From assembly GCA_964533275.1 (NCBI GenBank), contig CAZHJK010000002.1:119230-183229 (forward strand): DNA of 64,000 nucleotides, written 5' to 3'. Position numbers and translations under genes: made by a program. A model generated the notes under the pieces. The model was given only the letters and a program-made list of their open reading frames with translations, ran no database searches and was not told the DNA's origin. This document shows positions 51,029 to 60,039 of the stretch, piece after piece; the stretch's first letter is position 1; each line of letters begins with the position of its first letter. Source of the stretch: CAZHJK01 sp964533275. Its GTDB lineage: Bacteria > Bacillota > Clostridia > Eubacteriales > Garciellaceae.

Positions 51029-53029
51029 TTAAGCAGTGGTAGTAGCAGCTTTATTTTTTTTATGAATAATAAATATCGTTCCTGCTAATATTGCTAATAA
51101 AGCTATACCAATAAAATCACTATAAACACCAGGTGCCATTAATGAAACTGCTGCTCCAAAACTTACTAACCTTGTCCAAAATGGCAGTTTTACAATTAAA
51201 TATCCTTCTAAAGCTGTAGATAGAAGAAAAGTTCCAAATAATGCTGTTAACACTGCAAGTGCAATAACTATCCAGCTATCACCTATTAATAGCATTGCAG
51301 GATTATATATAAAGAAGAATGGGATAATAAAGGCTGCTAATGCTAGACGAAATGCTGCGAAACCAACTTTATTAGGGCTTGCACCTGCCATTCCAGCACC
51401 AACATATGCTGAAAGTGCAACAGGAGGTGTAACCGTCGAAACAACTGCATAGTACAATACGAAGAAATGTGCTTGGAATGCTTCAACGCCCATTGCCCTT
51501 AATATAGGAACTGCTATAGTGGCTGCTATAATATAACAAGCACTTGTTGGCAATCCCATTCCTAATATAATTGAAACAATCATAACAAGAATTAATGCCA
51601 CAAATAGATTTCCACCAGATATTAATACGATATTATCCGCTAGAATAACTCCAATTCCAGTCATGGATAAAACTCCAACGATAAAACCCGCTGCTGCCAT
51701 TGCTATTCCTACACTTAATGCACTTCTAGCAGCTTTAATACACATTTCTTTAAGAGCCTTTGGCCCTAAACGCGTTTCTGGTCTTATAAGTGATAATGCC
51801 CAAGAAAGAACTGCAGCGTAAAATGCTGAATACACAGGAGAAAATCCATCAATTAATAACCATACTAGTACAACCATAGGAATAAACATATGTCCATATC
51901 TTTTTATTGTATCCCAGGCATTAGGAATTTCTTCCTTAGATAAACCTGTTAAGCCATTTTTTCTAGCTCTTAAATCAATTTGAAAAAACACCCCGGAAAA
52001 GTATAGTAGAGATGGAATTACTGCTGCTGCAGCAATAGATATATAACTAACACCAAGATACTCTGCCATAATGAAAGCTACTGTACCCATAATAGGAGGC
52101 ATTAATTGCCCACCAGTAGATGCAGCTGCTTCTACCGCACCAGAAAAGTATGGCTTATAGCCAGTCTTTTGCATTAAGGGAATTGTAAAAGCTCCAGTTG
52201 TGGCAACATTGGTGGCTGCGCTTCCTGAGATACTACCGCATAGTGCACTGGCGATAACAGAAACCTTTGCAGGTCCACCCTTAGCCCTACCACCAATTGC
52301 AAGTGCTATATCATTAAATAGTTTCCCTAATCCACTTTTATCTAATATAGCAGCTAGTGTAATAAATACAACCAAATATCCTGCTGATACACTAAGAGGT
52401 ACACCGAAAATTCCTTGACCTGTAAGATACATTTGATATATAATTCTTTGTACACTATAACCGCGATGGGATAATACCCCAGGGAAATGTGGCCCAAAAT
52501 ATGCATAAAGCAAGAATATAGCTGCTAATATAACTAGCCCCTTCCCAACTACTCTTCTTGTAGCCTCAAGAACTAATAAAGCAGTAATTGCACCAAATAC
52601 ATAATCGGAGGGTAATGCAACCCCACTACGAGCAACAAAGGGCTGATGGTTGAACCATGAATAAGCGGTGGCAGCAATTGTAAGTATTAATAATAAAATA
52701 TCTACTATAGTCGGTTTTTCTTTATTAGAATTCTTTGTAGCCGGGTAGTACGCAAATACCAGAAATAATATAAATCCTAGATGTGCCGCAAGATGTTTCA
52801 TATGAATCGGTGTGCCGAATCGTGCTGTTAGCATTTGATAACTTATAAATGCAACAGACACTATAATAACTAATATTTTCCAAAATCCGCTTAATTTTCT
52901 AAACTTGGACTCCTTATCCTTTTCTCGAAGAACATCTTCTCCACTTACTGTTTCATCCTCATTTTTCTTTACCAAAAATTCTTCTTCACCCTTGGGCTTG
53001 AATTTAGATAATTTACTTAAGAATTTCAT
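51029..53029 (-). CDS. Fused TRAP transporter permease (4TM plus 12TM) of the TAXI type
   Basis: A 666-residue membrane protein combining the small and large TRAP subunits, as is usual for TAXI systems. After a charged cytoplasmic N-terminus there are helices typical of the small subunit, then the large subunit with signatures GRAKGGPAKVSVIASALCGS, GSAATNVATTGAFTIPLMQK and GLPTSACYIIAATIAVPILR. Uptake is driven by an ion gradient in known members. It is followed about 100 bases on by the binding-protein gene and preceded by the aminotransferase gene. Confidence 0.93.
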   Translation of the reverse strand: MKFLSKLSKFKPKGEEEFLVKKNEDETVSGEDVLREKDKESKFRKLSGFWKILVIIVSVAFISYQMLTARFGTPIHMKHLAAHLGFILFLVFAYYPATKNSNKEKPTIVDILLLILTIAATAYSWFNHQPFVARSGVALPSDYVFGAITALLVLEATRRVVGKGLVILAAIFLLYAYFGPHFPGVLSHRGYSVQRIIYQMYLTGQGIFGVPLSVSAGYLVVFITLAAILDKSGLGKLFNDIALAIGGRAKGGPAKVSVIASALCGSISGSAATNVATTGAFTIPLMQKTGYKPYFSGAVEAAASTGGQLMPPIMGTVAFIMAEYLGVSYISIAAAAVIPSLLYFSGVFFQIDLRARKNGLTGLSKEEIPNAWDTIKRYGHMFIPMVVLVWLLIDGFSPVYSAFYAAVLSWALSLIRPETRLGPKALKEMCIKAARSALSVGIAMAAAGFIVGVLSMTGIGVILADNIVLISGGNLFVALILVMIVSIILGMGLPTSACYIIAATIAVPILRAMGVEAFQAHFFVLYYAVVSTVTPPVALSAYVGAGMAGASPNKVGFAAFRLALAAFIIPFFFIYNPAMLLIGDSWIVIALAVLTALFGTFLLSTALEGYLIVKLPFWTRLVSFGAAVSLMAPGVYSDFIGIALLAILAGTIFIIHKKNKAATTTA

Positions 53030-53133
53030 GGATATTCAATCCTTTCTCATGTACTTTGTGTTAATGTAAGTTATGAAATGCTTTACACTTTAGTCACTAA
53101 TTTCCATTACTCTTACCAACTCTCGATGTCCAT

Positions 53134-54303
53134 TTAAAGCTTTTCAATAGCCTGCTTTATCTTTGTAATTGCTCTTTCAAGTTCATCCATTGATGCTGCA
53201 TATGAAATTCTAACCTCATGGGTGGCTCTTTCTCCAAAAGCTGTTCCTGGGATTAATCCTACCCCAGCTTCTTTTAAAATAAAATCTGAGAATTCTTCTC
53301 CAGTCATTCCTGTATCCTTTACATCTACAAATAAGTAAAATGCTCCACCAGGACTGGGACAAGAAAGTCCTTTAATGTTATTAATCTCAGAAACCAAGAA
53401 ATCTCGGCGCTTTTTAAATTCTTCTACCATAATATTAACAGATTCCTGAGAACCCTTAAGAGCTGCAATTCCTCCATGTTGTACCATTGATGTACTATTA
53501 GCTACATTATAAGCATGCATTTTTAGTATTGGTGGAATTAATTCAGCATCCGCTGCTATGTAACCAAGTCTCCATCCTGTCATTGCATATGCTTTAGAGA
53601 ACCCATTGAAAATAATTGTTCTTTTTCTCATTCCAGGTAAAGCTGCAATACTATAATGTTTGTTACCATCATATATAAGCTTTTCATAGATTTCATCAGA
53701 GAAAACAAGCAAATCGTGTTTAATTGCAAATTCGGCAACTTGTTCTAATATTTCTTTACTTTGTACTCCTCCAGTTGGATTGCTTGGATCTAGGATAACA
53801 AGTGCTTTTGTCTTATCAGTAACTCTCTTTTCCAATTCTTCAACCTTAATTTTAAAATTGTTATCTGCAGTCAGTGGAAATAATACAGGTTCTGCTCCAT
53901 TAAGTCGTGGTATATGAGAATAATTCAGCCATGAAGGGTCTGGTACAAGAACCTCATCTCCTTCGTCTAAGAACGCACTTAGAGCACAAAATATCCCTTG
54001 GGTAACTCCTACTGTACAAATAATTTCCTCGATATCATATTCAAGGTCATTATCATTTTTTAATTTTTCTGATATAGCTTGTCTTAACTCGTCAATCCCT
54101 TTGTTTGTAGTGTAATGGGTTTCACCATTCTTTGTGGCTTCAATCATAGCATTATTAATATGTGCAGGCGTATCAAAGTCTGGTTCTCCAATACCAAGAT
54201 TAATTACATCATGGCCTAGAGACTTTAATCTTCTTACTTCTCCCATTACTTTTCTAATTGGAGAGAAGGGAATTTTTTCAAGTTTCGATGAGTATTTAAT
54301 CAA
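53134..54303 (-). CDS. Class I/II pyridoxal-phosphate aminotransferase (AspC-like)
   Basis: A 389-residue fold-type I aminotransferase. It has LGIGEPDFDTPAHIN (36-50), THYTTNKGIDELRQAI, LDPSNPTGGV (171-180), SDEIYEKLIYDG, and the Schiff-base lysine in FSKAYAMTGWRLGY (Lys237, Arg245). It moves an amino group from an amino acid to a 2-oxoacid; the exact donor cannot be read from sequence. TTG start at 54303 with GGAGG. It is first in a likely operon with the TRAP genes (about 100-base gaps) and its promoter overlaps a GntR-type operator. Confidence 0.9.
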   Translation of the reverse strand: MIKYSSKLEKIPFSPIRKVMGEVRRLKSLGHDVINLGIGEPDFDTPAHINNAMIEATKNGETHYTTNKGIDELRQAISEKLKNDNDLEYDIEEIICTVGVTQGIFCALSAFLDEGDEVLVPDPSWLNYSHIPRLNGAEPVLFPLTADNNFKIKVEELEKRVTDKTKALVILDPSNPTGGVQSKEILEQVAEFAIKHDLLVFSDEIYEKLIYDGNKHYSIAALPGMRKRTIIFNGFSKAYAMTGWRLGYIAADAELIPPILKMHAYNVANSTSMVQHGGIAALKGSQESVNIMVEEFKKRRDFLVSEINNIKGLSCPSPGGAFYLFVDVKDTGMTGEEFSDFILKEAGVGLIPGTAFGERATHEVRISYAASMDELERAITKIKQAIEKL

Positions 54304-54434
54304 ATCATTACCTCCTATCTTATATTACTAGTATTAAAATTAAAGTGTGGATTTGTGCCTGATGGTTAAATCTTTAATAAGTATAAAATATTTATTTTAG
54401 ATGATATAATTTATTAAAGCTTATGTTTAAATAA

Positions 54435-54467
54435 ATTATACAATAAGTTTAGTATATTGTCAACAAT
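54435..54467 (-). promoter_or_regulatory. Promoter and operator (site 1) of the aminotransferase-TRAP operon
   Basis: On the minus strand TTGACA (54458-54463), 17 bases, TATAAT (54435-54440). The imperfect palindrome ATTGTtgACAAT (54456-54467 on this strand) covers the minus-35, so repressor binding would block polymerase. It shares the ATTGTnnACAAT core with sites 2 and 3. Confidence 0.8.
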
Positions 54468-54566
54468 CTACAATTATATTCTTTAGTATTTTTTACCCTT
54501 TACTTAATCATACTTTATTTAATGCTCTTTTTTTATGGTAATTTCTGCTACATTATATTGAATACT

Positions 54567-54595
54567 TTGACTTTGTATTGTCGACAATATATAAT
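54567..54595 (+). promoter_or_regulatory. Promoter and operator (site 2) of the GntR regulator
   Basis: TTGACT (54567-54572), 17 bases, TATAAT (54590-54595). The perfect palindrome ATTGTCGACAAT (54577-54588) fills the spacer and ends one base before the minus-10, indicating autorepression of the regulator gene 40 bases downstream. Confidence 0.85.
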
Positions 54596-54636
54596 ATAAT
54601 TAAAATATACTGATTAAATCAACTGAGGAGGATACT

Positions 54637-55332
54637 ATGGGCATACAATTTAAGGATTTAAGTCATAGCCTATCACTAAAGGATAGAGTTTATTATAGTG
54701 TAAGAGATCAAATTATAAATGGAACCCTTGCACCAGGAAGTCGTTTACTTGAGGAAGAATTGTCTAAAGCAATGCATATAAGTAGGGCTCCCATAAGGGA
54801 AGCTTTAAATATGCTTGAGAAAGATGGCTTTACTACTATAATTCCTCGTAAGGGTGCATTTGTTTCTACTATAACTAAAAAAGATGTTGAAGATATTTGG
54901 GAGATGAGGATACTTCTTGAGCCATACGCAGCTATTCATTCATATCGTAATATTCCAGATGAAGAAATTAATGCAATGATGGAAAAACTTAATAGGATTT
55001 TAAATATAACTGTTGAGTTTGATGAATATATGAATTCAGACTTAGAATTACATGAGCTCTTATATAAATATGTAGATAATAAGCTTCTTAAAGATACCCT
55101 AAAAACTATAAAGGCTCATTCCCTGCGTATTCGTTATTTTGCAGAGCATACTCAACATACCCGTAGAAATGTTATAGAGGCGGTTACAAAGGACCATATA
55201 GATGTAATAGAGGCATTGAAATCACGAGATAAAAAATACATACATGAAAGTGTATATAATCATGTTGTAAAAAGTCAGGAAAGATCCTTAAAGGCAATAG
55301 ATAAAGTTTTTTCTTCTTCCAAAGATAAATAA
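54637..55332 (+). CDS. GntR-family (FadR/FCD subfamily) transcription regulator
   Basis: A 231-residue regulator. The N-terminal winged helix (about 10-75) has YYSVRDQIINGTLAPGSRLL, then SRAPIREALNMLEKDGFTTI and PRKGAFVS. The C-terminal all-helical FCD ligand domain has WEMRILLEPYAAIHSY, then SDLELHELLYKY and VTKDHIDVIEAL with His/Asp positions that bind metal and a small acid in relatives. FCD regulators typically sense carboxylates or oxoacids. It diverges from the aminotransferase operon and ends convergent with the oxidoreductase operon; matching operators are present at both. Confidence 0.92.
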   Translation: MGIQFKDLSHSLSLKDRVYYSVRDQIINGTLAPGSRLLEEELSKAMHISRAPIREALNMLEKDGFTTIIPRKGAFVSTITKKDVEDIWEMRILLEPYAAIHSYRNIPDEEINAMMEKLNRILNITVEFDEYMNSDLELHELLYKYVDNKLLKDTLKTIKAHSLRIRYFAEHTQHTRRNVIEAVTKDHIDVIEALKSRDKKYIHESVYNHVVKSQERSLKAIDKVFSSSKDK

Positions 55333-55410
55333 ATTTATAGTAAAGCTATATACTATTATAACCCTATAATAATTGGTGTTGGTGATAAAAAATCAACATC
55401 ATTTTTATAT

Positions 55411-55451
55411 AAAAAATAGTGCCTATGATAAAATCATAGGCACTATTTTTT
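55411..55451. terminator. Bidirectional terminator between the GntR gene and the threonine dehydratase operon
   Basis: A perfect 19-base-pair stem: AAAAAATAGTGCCTATGAT and its complement around AAA or so, with A-run and T-run on the two sides. It serves the two convergent transcripts. Confidence 0.93.
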
Positions 55452-55464
55452 GGGCTTCTAATAT

Positions 55465-56436
55465 TTATTTTTCATGTTCCACAAATTTTACTAATTTATC
55501 AGGATCAATATTACCTCCTGTTAATACAAAACATACTTTTTCTTCTTCTTTAAATTTAATTTTCCCAGACATAGCTGCTGCAACTCCTATTGCCGCGGAT
55601 GGCTCTATAACTACCTTTGATTTAAATGAAACTTCATTTAATGCCTTATAGATAAATTCATCTTCTACTGTAACTATTTCATCTACATATTCTTCTATTA
55701 TAGGATATGTATTATCCCCTGTATTAGTTATCATAAGGCCATCTGCTACAGTATCCTGCATTGGTACTATAACTGGTTTTCCAGCTTTTCTGCTTTCTGA
55801 ATATCTTGGAATAGAAGCTGGCTCTGCCCCAATAACCCTAACATTAGGATTTGTTTCCTTAGCAGCTACTGCAACACCAGCTAATATTCCTCCGCCTCCT
55901 AAAGGAACAACGATTGTATCAACATCTTTTAGATCCTGCATTATCTCATAGCCTACTGTTCCTTGACCAGAAATTAGCATAGGATCATTGAAGGAATGGA
56001 CCATTGAATACCCCTTTTCATCCATTATTTCATATAGCTTTTTATATCTTTCAATAGAGTCAAATCCGTACAATACTACTTCAGCACCTAATGCTTTAGT
56101 CCCCTCTATTTTTGTTGAAGGAGCATTTTCTGGTAGTACAAGTGTAGCTTTTATTCCAAGTTTCTGAGCGGCATAAGCAACACCTTGTGCATGATTCCCT
56201 GATGATGAAGCTATTATACCCTTTGCTCTTTCCTCTTCAGATAAAGTTAAAATCTTATTAGTCGCGCCTCTAATCTTAAAAGAACCTGTAACCTGTAAAC
56301 ATTCAGGTTTTAAATAAGCTTCACAACCTAAAATGCTATCAAGTTTATCCCCTCTTAATAAAGGTGTATGTCTTACATGATCCTTTAATCTTTCGCTAGC
56401 TGCTTTAATATCCTCTAATGATACTGGTAAGCTCAT
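55465..56436 (-). CDS. tdcB: Catabolic threonine/serine dehydratase
   Basis: PLP enzyme that deaminates L-threonine to 2-oxobutyrate (and serine to pyruvate), 323 residues. The PLP lysine is Lys54 in QVTGSFKIRGA, with SSGNHAQG at 78-85 and the phosphate-binding GGGGILAG near 180. It ends shortly after the catalytic fold and lacks the C-terminal regulatory domain of biosynthetic IlvA, which fits a degradative role. It is the last gene in the operon whose earlier genes could oxidise 2-oxobutyrate to propionyl-CoA and make ATP. Serine racemase/threonine aldolase alternatives are less likely. Confidence 0.88.
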   Translation of the reverse strand: MSLPVSLEDIKAASERLKDHVRHTPLLRGDKLDSILGCEAYLKPECLQVTGSFKIRGATNKILTLSEEERAKGIIASSSGNHAQGVAYAAQKLGIKATLVLPENAPSTKIEGTKALGAEVVLYGFDSIERYKKLYEIMDEKGYSMVHSFNDPMLISGQGTVGYEIMQDLKDVDTIVVPLGGGGILAGVAVAAKETNPNVRVIGAEPASIPRYSESRKAGKPVIVPMQDTVADGLMITNTGDNTYPIIEEYVDEIVTVEDEFIYKALNEVSFKSKVVIEPSAAIGVAAAMSGKIKFKEEEKVCFVLTGGNIDPDKLVKFVEHEK

Positions 56437-56454
56437 AAATTTCCTCCTCTATTT

Positions 56455-56658
56455 TTATTTTTCATCTACTCGTATAGCTAAATCTGGACAGCATCTTTCA
56501 CACATTTTACATTTTATACAATTTTCAGGGTGGGCAACTCCCATAACATTAAATCCTTTACTATTTAACTTTTCAGACATCTTAAAAACATCCTTTGGAC
56601 AATAATGTATACATAATTCACAAGCTTTACATAATTCTGCATCTATGTGTACGGACAT
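56455..56658 (-). CDS. 2[4Fe-4S] ferredoxin, delta subunit of the 2-oxoacid oxidoreductase
   Basis: A 67-residue protein with two cluster motifs, CKACELCIHYCP (about 9-20) and CIKCKMCERCCP (about 47-58). It matches the small ferredoxin-like subunit (KorD/VorD) of four-subunit 2-oxoacid:ferredoxin oxidoreductases. It is separated from the other three subunits by the acyl-CoA synthetase genes and abuts the alpha-synthetase gene with no gap. Alternatively it is a free ferredoxin accepting the electrons. Confidence 0.88.
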   Translation of the reverse strand: MSVHIDAELCKACELCIHYCPKDVFKMSEKLNSKGFNVMGVAHPENCIKCKMCERCCPDLAIRVDEK

Positions 56659-57534
56659 TTAATTCACCCCCCTGATACTTTTTATAATGGAAACTATTTC
56701 TTCAGGGTTTTTTGCAATATGGACACCGGCTTTAGTTAATGTCTCAATTTTTGATTTAGCTGTACCTTTTGTACCTTCAATTATAGCTCCTGCATGACCT
56801 AAAGACTTACCCTGTGGGGCTGCTCTTCCTACAATCATTGCTACAACAGGTTTTGTAACATTGGCTGCAATATATTCAGCTGCTTCATCTTCCAAGCTTC
56901 CACCAATTTCCCCAAGCAATACTATTATCTCTGTTTCCTCATCTTCATTAAATAATTCAACTGCATCTCTTTGGGTCATTCCCCAGATAGGGCCCCCTCC
57001 AATAGCTAGAACAGTAGATTGACCAACGCCAGCCTCTGTTAGAGTTTTTCCTACTTCATAGGATAGTGCTCCACTTTTTGATACTACCCCTACTCTTCCT
57101 TCTAGATACATGCTTCCAGGATGAGCGCCTAACTTACATTTACCAGGTGCAATTATCCCAGCAGTACCAGGACCTAACATTCTTGTACCCTTTAGTTTTG
57201 CATATCCTAAAATATCAATAACATCATGATCTGGAATTCCTTCAGATGTAAGTACAAAGAACTTTATCCCGTTATCGATAACTTCAAAACAAGAATCCTT
57301 AGCAAATGCCGGAGGAACAAAACTAATAGCTACATCAATTCTATGGTTTTCCATTGCTTCCTTAACAAAATCATAAACTGGTATTCCCTCTACAAAGGAT
57401 CCTCCTTTACCTGGTGTAACCCCAGCAACGATATTTGTTCCATATTCTTTCATTACCTTAGTCTGAAGTGCACCTGACTTTCCTGTTATCCCAAGGACCA
57501 AAACATTTGTATCCTTATTAATAAGAATAGACAT
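56659..57534 (-). CDS. Acyl-CoA synthetase (ADP-forming) / succinyl-CoA synthetase alpha subunit-like
   Basis: A 291-residue SucD-like protein. It has the CoA-binding Rossmann domain (VLVLGITGKSGALQTKVMKE, VAGVTPGKGGS), LGPGTAGIIAPGKCKLGAHP, and the phosphohistidine loop GRAAPQGKSLGHAGAIIEG with His at about 247. It would convert acyl-CoA, ADP and phosphate to acid, CoA and ATP with the beta subunit. ATG 57534 follows GGGGGGTG. Being embedded among oxidoreductase genes and near a threonine dehydratase, its substrate may be propionyl- or a branched acyl-CoA rather than succinyl-CoA; this is inference. Confidence 0.85.
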   Translation of the reverse strand: MSILINKDTNVLVLGITGKSGALQTKVMKEYGTNIVAGVTPGKGGSFVEGIPVYDFVKEAMENHRIDVAISFVPPAFAKDSCFEVIDNGIKFFVLTSEGIPDHDVIDILGYAKLKGTRMLGPGTAGIIAPGKCKLGAHPGSMYLEGRVGVVSKSGALSYEVGKTLTEAGVGQSTVLAIGGGPIWGMTQRDAVELFNEDEETEIIVLLGEIGGSLEDEAAEYIAANVTKPVVAMIVGRAAPQGKSLGHAGAIIEGTKGTAKSKIETLTKAGVHIAKNPEEIVSIIKSIRGVN

Positions 57535-57535
57535 C

Positions 57536-58663
57536 TTATTCACCCCCCGCATTAGTTACGGCATAGTTTACAGCTTCCAATAAGTTGTTAAAGGTAGGAA
57601 TGTTTGCTTGTTTCATTATTTCTTTTCCTTCTTCCTCTTTTGTTCCGCACATTCTTATTGCCACTGGAATATTAAGTCCCTTTTCTTCTTTGTACCGAAC
57701 TATTCCATTAGCCATATCATCCATCCTGTTGAAACCACCTATAAGGACTATAAGGATACTTTTTACATTCTTATTATTTGCAACCCTATCTAGGGAGTCA
57801 TACATGGTTTGGGCATTTGTAATTCCGCCTAACTCGCAGAAATTGGCTGCTTCTCCCCCTGCATCTTTGATAAGATCCAGTGATAACATTCCTGTTCCAG
57901 CTCCATCGGATATTAATCCAACATCTCCCGATAATGGTACATAGGTAATGGTATCTTCCTTTGGCTCAACATAGTTTTCAATACCCTCTAGACTTTTTTG
58001 CTCTTTTATAAATTTCAAATGCATATCCTCATGTCTGAACCTGGCATTATCATCTAACACTACTTTTGCATCTAATGCAACTAAACCATTTGGTGTTGAC
58101 ACTAGAGGGTTAATTTCTACTAATGTTGCATCACTACTTTTAAATGCAGTATATAAATTATTAATAAGCATTTTAAATTCTTTGAAATTTTCATATCCAA
58201 TTTTATTTGCCATATATCGTATTTGATAATCCGTTGGACCTGTAATAGCATTAAACTCCATTGTAATAATTTTTTCAGGTGTCTCGGCTGCAACATTTTC
58301 TATCTCTACACCTCCAGCTGCACTTGCAACTATTAAAGGTGTAGCTGTACTTCCCTTAAATGTTATTGAAAGATAGTATTCCTGAAGTATGTCTGCCTTC
58401 TCTTCAACAAGCACTGCCCTAACCGGCTCACCCTTTAACTCCTGTGAAAAAATATCATTAAGTAGATCAGCTGCATTGTTTTCTCCGTCCCATATTTTTA
58501 TACCACCTGCTTTACCTCTTCCGCCGGTTAACACTTGAGCCTTAATTACTGCAGGTGCATCCACTTCAACATTATCCTTTGCTGATGTTAGAACATTTCC
58601 CTTAGGTACAGGGATTCCATGTTCTTTAAAAATACGCTTGCCTTCAAATTCATATAGCTTCAT
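57536..58663 (-). CDS. Acyl-CoA synthetase (ADP-forming) / succinyl-CoA synthetase beta subunit-like
   Basis: A 375-residue SucC-like ATP-grasp protein. It opens MKLYEFEGKRIFKEHGIPVP, has the nucleotide-binding IKAQVLTGGRGKAGGIKI, VEINPLVSTPNGLVALDAKV with the metal-binding Glu/Asn, and SGDVGLISDGAGTGMLSLDL with GGEAANFCELGGI. It pairs with the alpha subunit one base downstream. Together they conserve the thioester energy as ATP. It follows the gamma subunit of the oxidoreductase by 3 bases. Confidence 0.88.
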   Translation of the reverse strand: MKLYEFEGKRIFKEHGIPVPKGNVLTSAKDNVEVDAPAVIKAQVLTGGRGKAGGIKIWDGENNAADLLNDIFSQELKGEPVRAVLVEEKADILQEYYLSITFKGSTATPLIVASAAGGVEIENVAAETPEKIITMEFNAITGPTDYQIRYMANKIGYENFKEFKMLINNLYTAFKSSDATLVEINPLVSTPNGLVALDAKVVLDDNARFRHEDMHLKFIKEQKSLEGIENYVEPKEDTITYVPLSGDVGLISDGAGTGMLSLDLIKDAGGEAANFCELGGITNAQTMYDSLDRVANNKNVKSILIVLIGGFNRMDDMANGIVRYKEEKGLNIPVAIRMCGTKEEEGKEIMKQANIPTFNNLLEAVNYAVTNAGGE

Positions 58664-58666
58664 ATG

Positions 58667-59221
58667 TTAACCCTCCACAGATATTTTTTTATCCCCTGCT
58701 AGTTCCCTACCTGCATCTACAGCATTTAAATTAAGTTCTAAAAACTTTTCAGGAACCGAATCCTTTACTATATCAATTAAGTCTTCTCTTTCCATTAACC
58801 CAGTACTTTCTTGAATAAATCCTAATACTACCATATTTGCAGCAACTCTGTTCCCAAGCTTTGTTGCTATTTCTGTTGCATTAACCTCGATCACTCTTGC
58901 ATTTGTTTTTGGAACATCTGTAACCAAATTTGGATCTATTATAAGAATTCCATTATCCTTTAAAGTTGGAAGATACTCATTAAGGGCTGATTGAAACATT
59001 GCAATCAATATATCCTTTTTTTCTGCCATTGGGGAATTAATAGGGTCATCAGATATAATTAATTCAGCCTGACATTGTCCTCCCCTAGCTTCTGAACCAT
59101 AAGATTGAGTTTGTACGACATATCTATTTTTCTTTGTTACCTGTGCAGTTCCTAATATTACTGAAGTTAAGATTATTCCCTGTCCTCCAAAACCACAAAG
59201 TCCTATATTTAATGGCTTCAT
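58667..59221 (-). CDS. 2-oxoacid:ferredoxin oxidoreductase, gamma subunit
   Basis: A 184-residue gamma (CoA-binding domain) subunit. It has NIGLCGFGGQGIILTSVILG, QTQSYGSEARGGQCQAELII, then LIAMFQSALNEYLP and VAANMVVLGFIQE. ATG 59221 follows AAAGGAG by 8 bases; a GTG three codons earlier overlaps the site. It lies 5 bases after the beta-subunit stop. Confidence 0.93.
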   Translation of the reverse strand: MKPLNIGLCGFGGQGIILTSVILGTAQVTKKNRYVVQTQSYGSEARGGQCQAELIISDDPINSPMAEKKDILIAMFQSALNEYLPTLKDNGILIIDPNLVTDVPKTNARVIEVNATEIATKLGNRVAANMVVLGFIQESTGLMEREDLIDIVKDSVPEKFLELNLNAVDAGRELAGDKKISVEG

Positions 59222-59226
59222 TTCAA

Positions 59227-60039
59227 TCACTCCTTTTCATATGCGGTGGTTCCGCCATATACAGGTTTTTCTTTATTAACAAATTCCCCTAATATAAACT
59301 TTCCTTCTTTTTCTTCCTCTGTAAGGTTTTCTGCCTTAGGAAGTGTAATAGAATTTTCTTCAATCCATTCAACAACTTTTGTAGGATTTCCTGTCTTAAG
59401 TGCATATCTTCCAAAATGAGTTGGACATTGAGAAACAATCTCTAAAAGGGAAAAACCTTTATGACTTAAAGCATCTTTTATCGCTTTTGTAGCTTGTATA
59501 GGCTTATTTGCTGTCCATCTGCTTACATAAGTAGCACCAGCGGCTTCGGCTAATTTACATATATCAAAATCCGGCTCAGAGCTACCATATGGTGTTGTCA
59601 TGGTGATTGAATCATAAGGTGTTGTGGGTGCGACCTGTCCTCCTGTCATTGCAAAATTAAGGTTATTAGCTACGATTACAGTTACATCTAGATTTCTTCT
59701 TGCAGCATGAATAAAGTGATTTCCACCTATTGACGCTAAGTCTCCGTCTCCTGCGAATATTACAATTGGTGTTTCAGGTTTATGAAGCTTTATCCCAGAT
59801 GCCCATGCTAAGGTTCTTCCATGAATTCCATGAAGTGTATCTGTTTTCATGTATACTGGAATTCTCGCAGTACATCCTACTCCACCTATAGTTACCATTT
59901 TTTCTAAATCAAGACCTAGTTCATCAACTGCTCGTAAAAAATAATTAAATATTTGTCCGCATCCACAACCTGCACAAAAAAAGTGGGGAAGCTTATCTTC
60001 TCTTGTATATTTTCTTAAGGGATTTATTACCTGGCTCAT
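59227..60039 (-). CDS. 2-oxoacid:ferredoxin oxidoreductase, beta subunit (thiamine diphosphate)
   Basis: A 270-residue TPP-binding subunit. It shows HFFCAGCGCGQIFNYFLRAV, VGCTARIPVY, HGIHGRTLAWASGIKLHKPE and the TPP motif FAGDGDLASIGGNHFIHAAR to NNLNFAMTGGQVAPTTP. The start at ATG 60039 overlaps the alpha stop by ATGA, and the AAAGGAGG site lies 7 bases ahead. Substrate class (2-oxobutyrate, 2-oxoisovalerate or 2-oxoglutarate) cannot be fixed by eye. Confidence 0.94.
   Translation of the reverse strand: MSQVINPLRKYTREDKLPHFFCAGCGCGQIFNYFLRAVDELGLDLEKMVTIGGVGCTARIPVYMKTDTLHGIHGRTLAWASGIKLHKPETPIVIFAGDGDLASIGGNHFIHAARRNLDVTVIVANNLNFAMTGGQVAPTTPYDSITMTTPYGSSEPDFDICKLAEAAGATYVSRWTANKPIQATKAIKDALSHKGFSLLEIVSQCPTHFGRYALKTGNPTKVVEWIEENSITLPKAENLTEEEKEGKFILGEFVNKEKPVYGGTTAYEKE

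Noticed and set aside
55372..55400. Second terminator stem directly after the GntR gene
   Set aside because: TGTTGgtGAT/ATCAACA pairing is short and interrupted; the perfect stem at 55411-55451 explains termination better.
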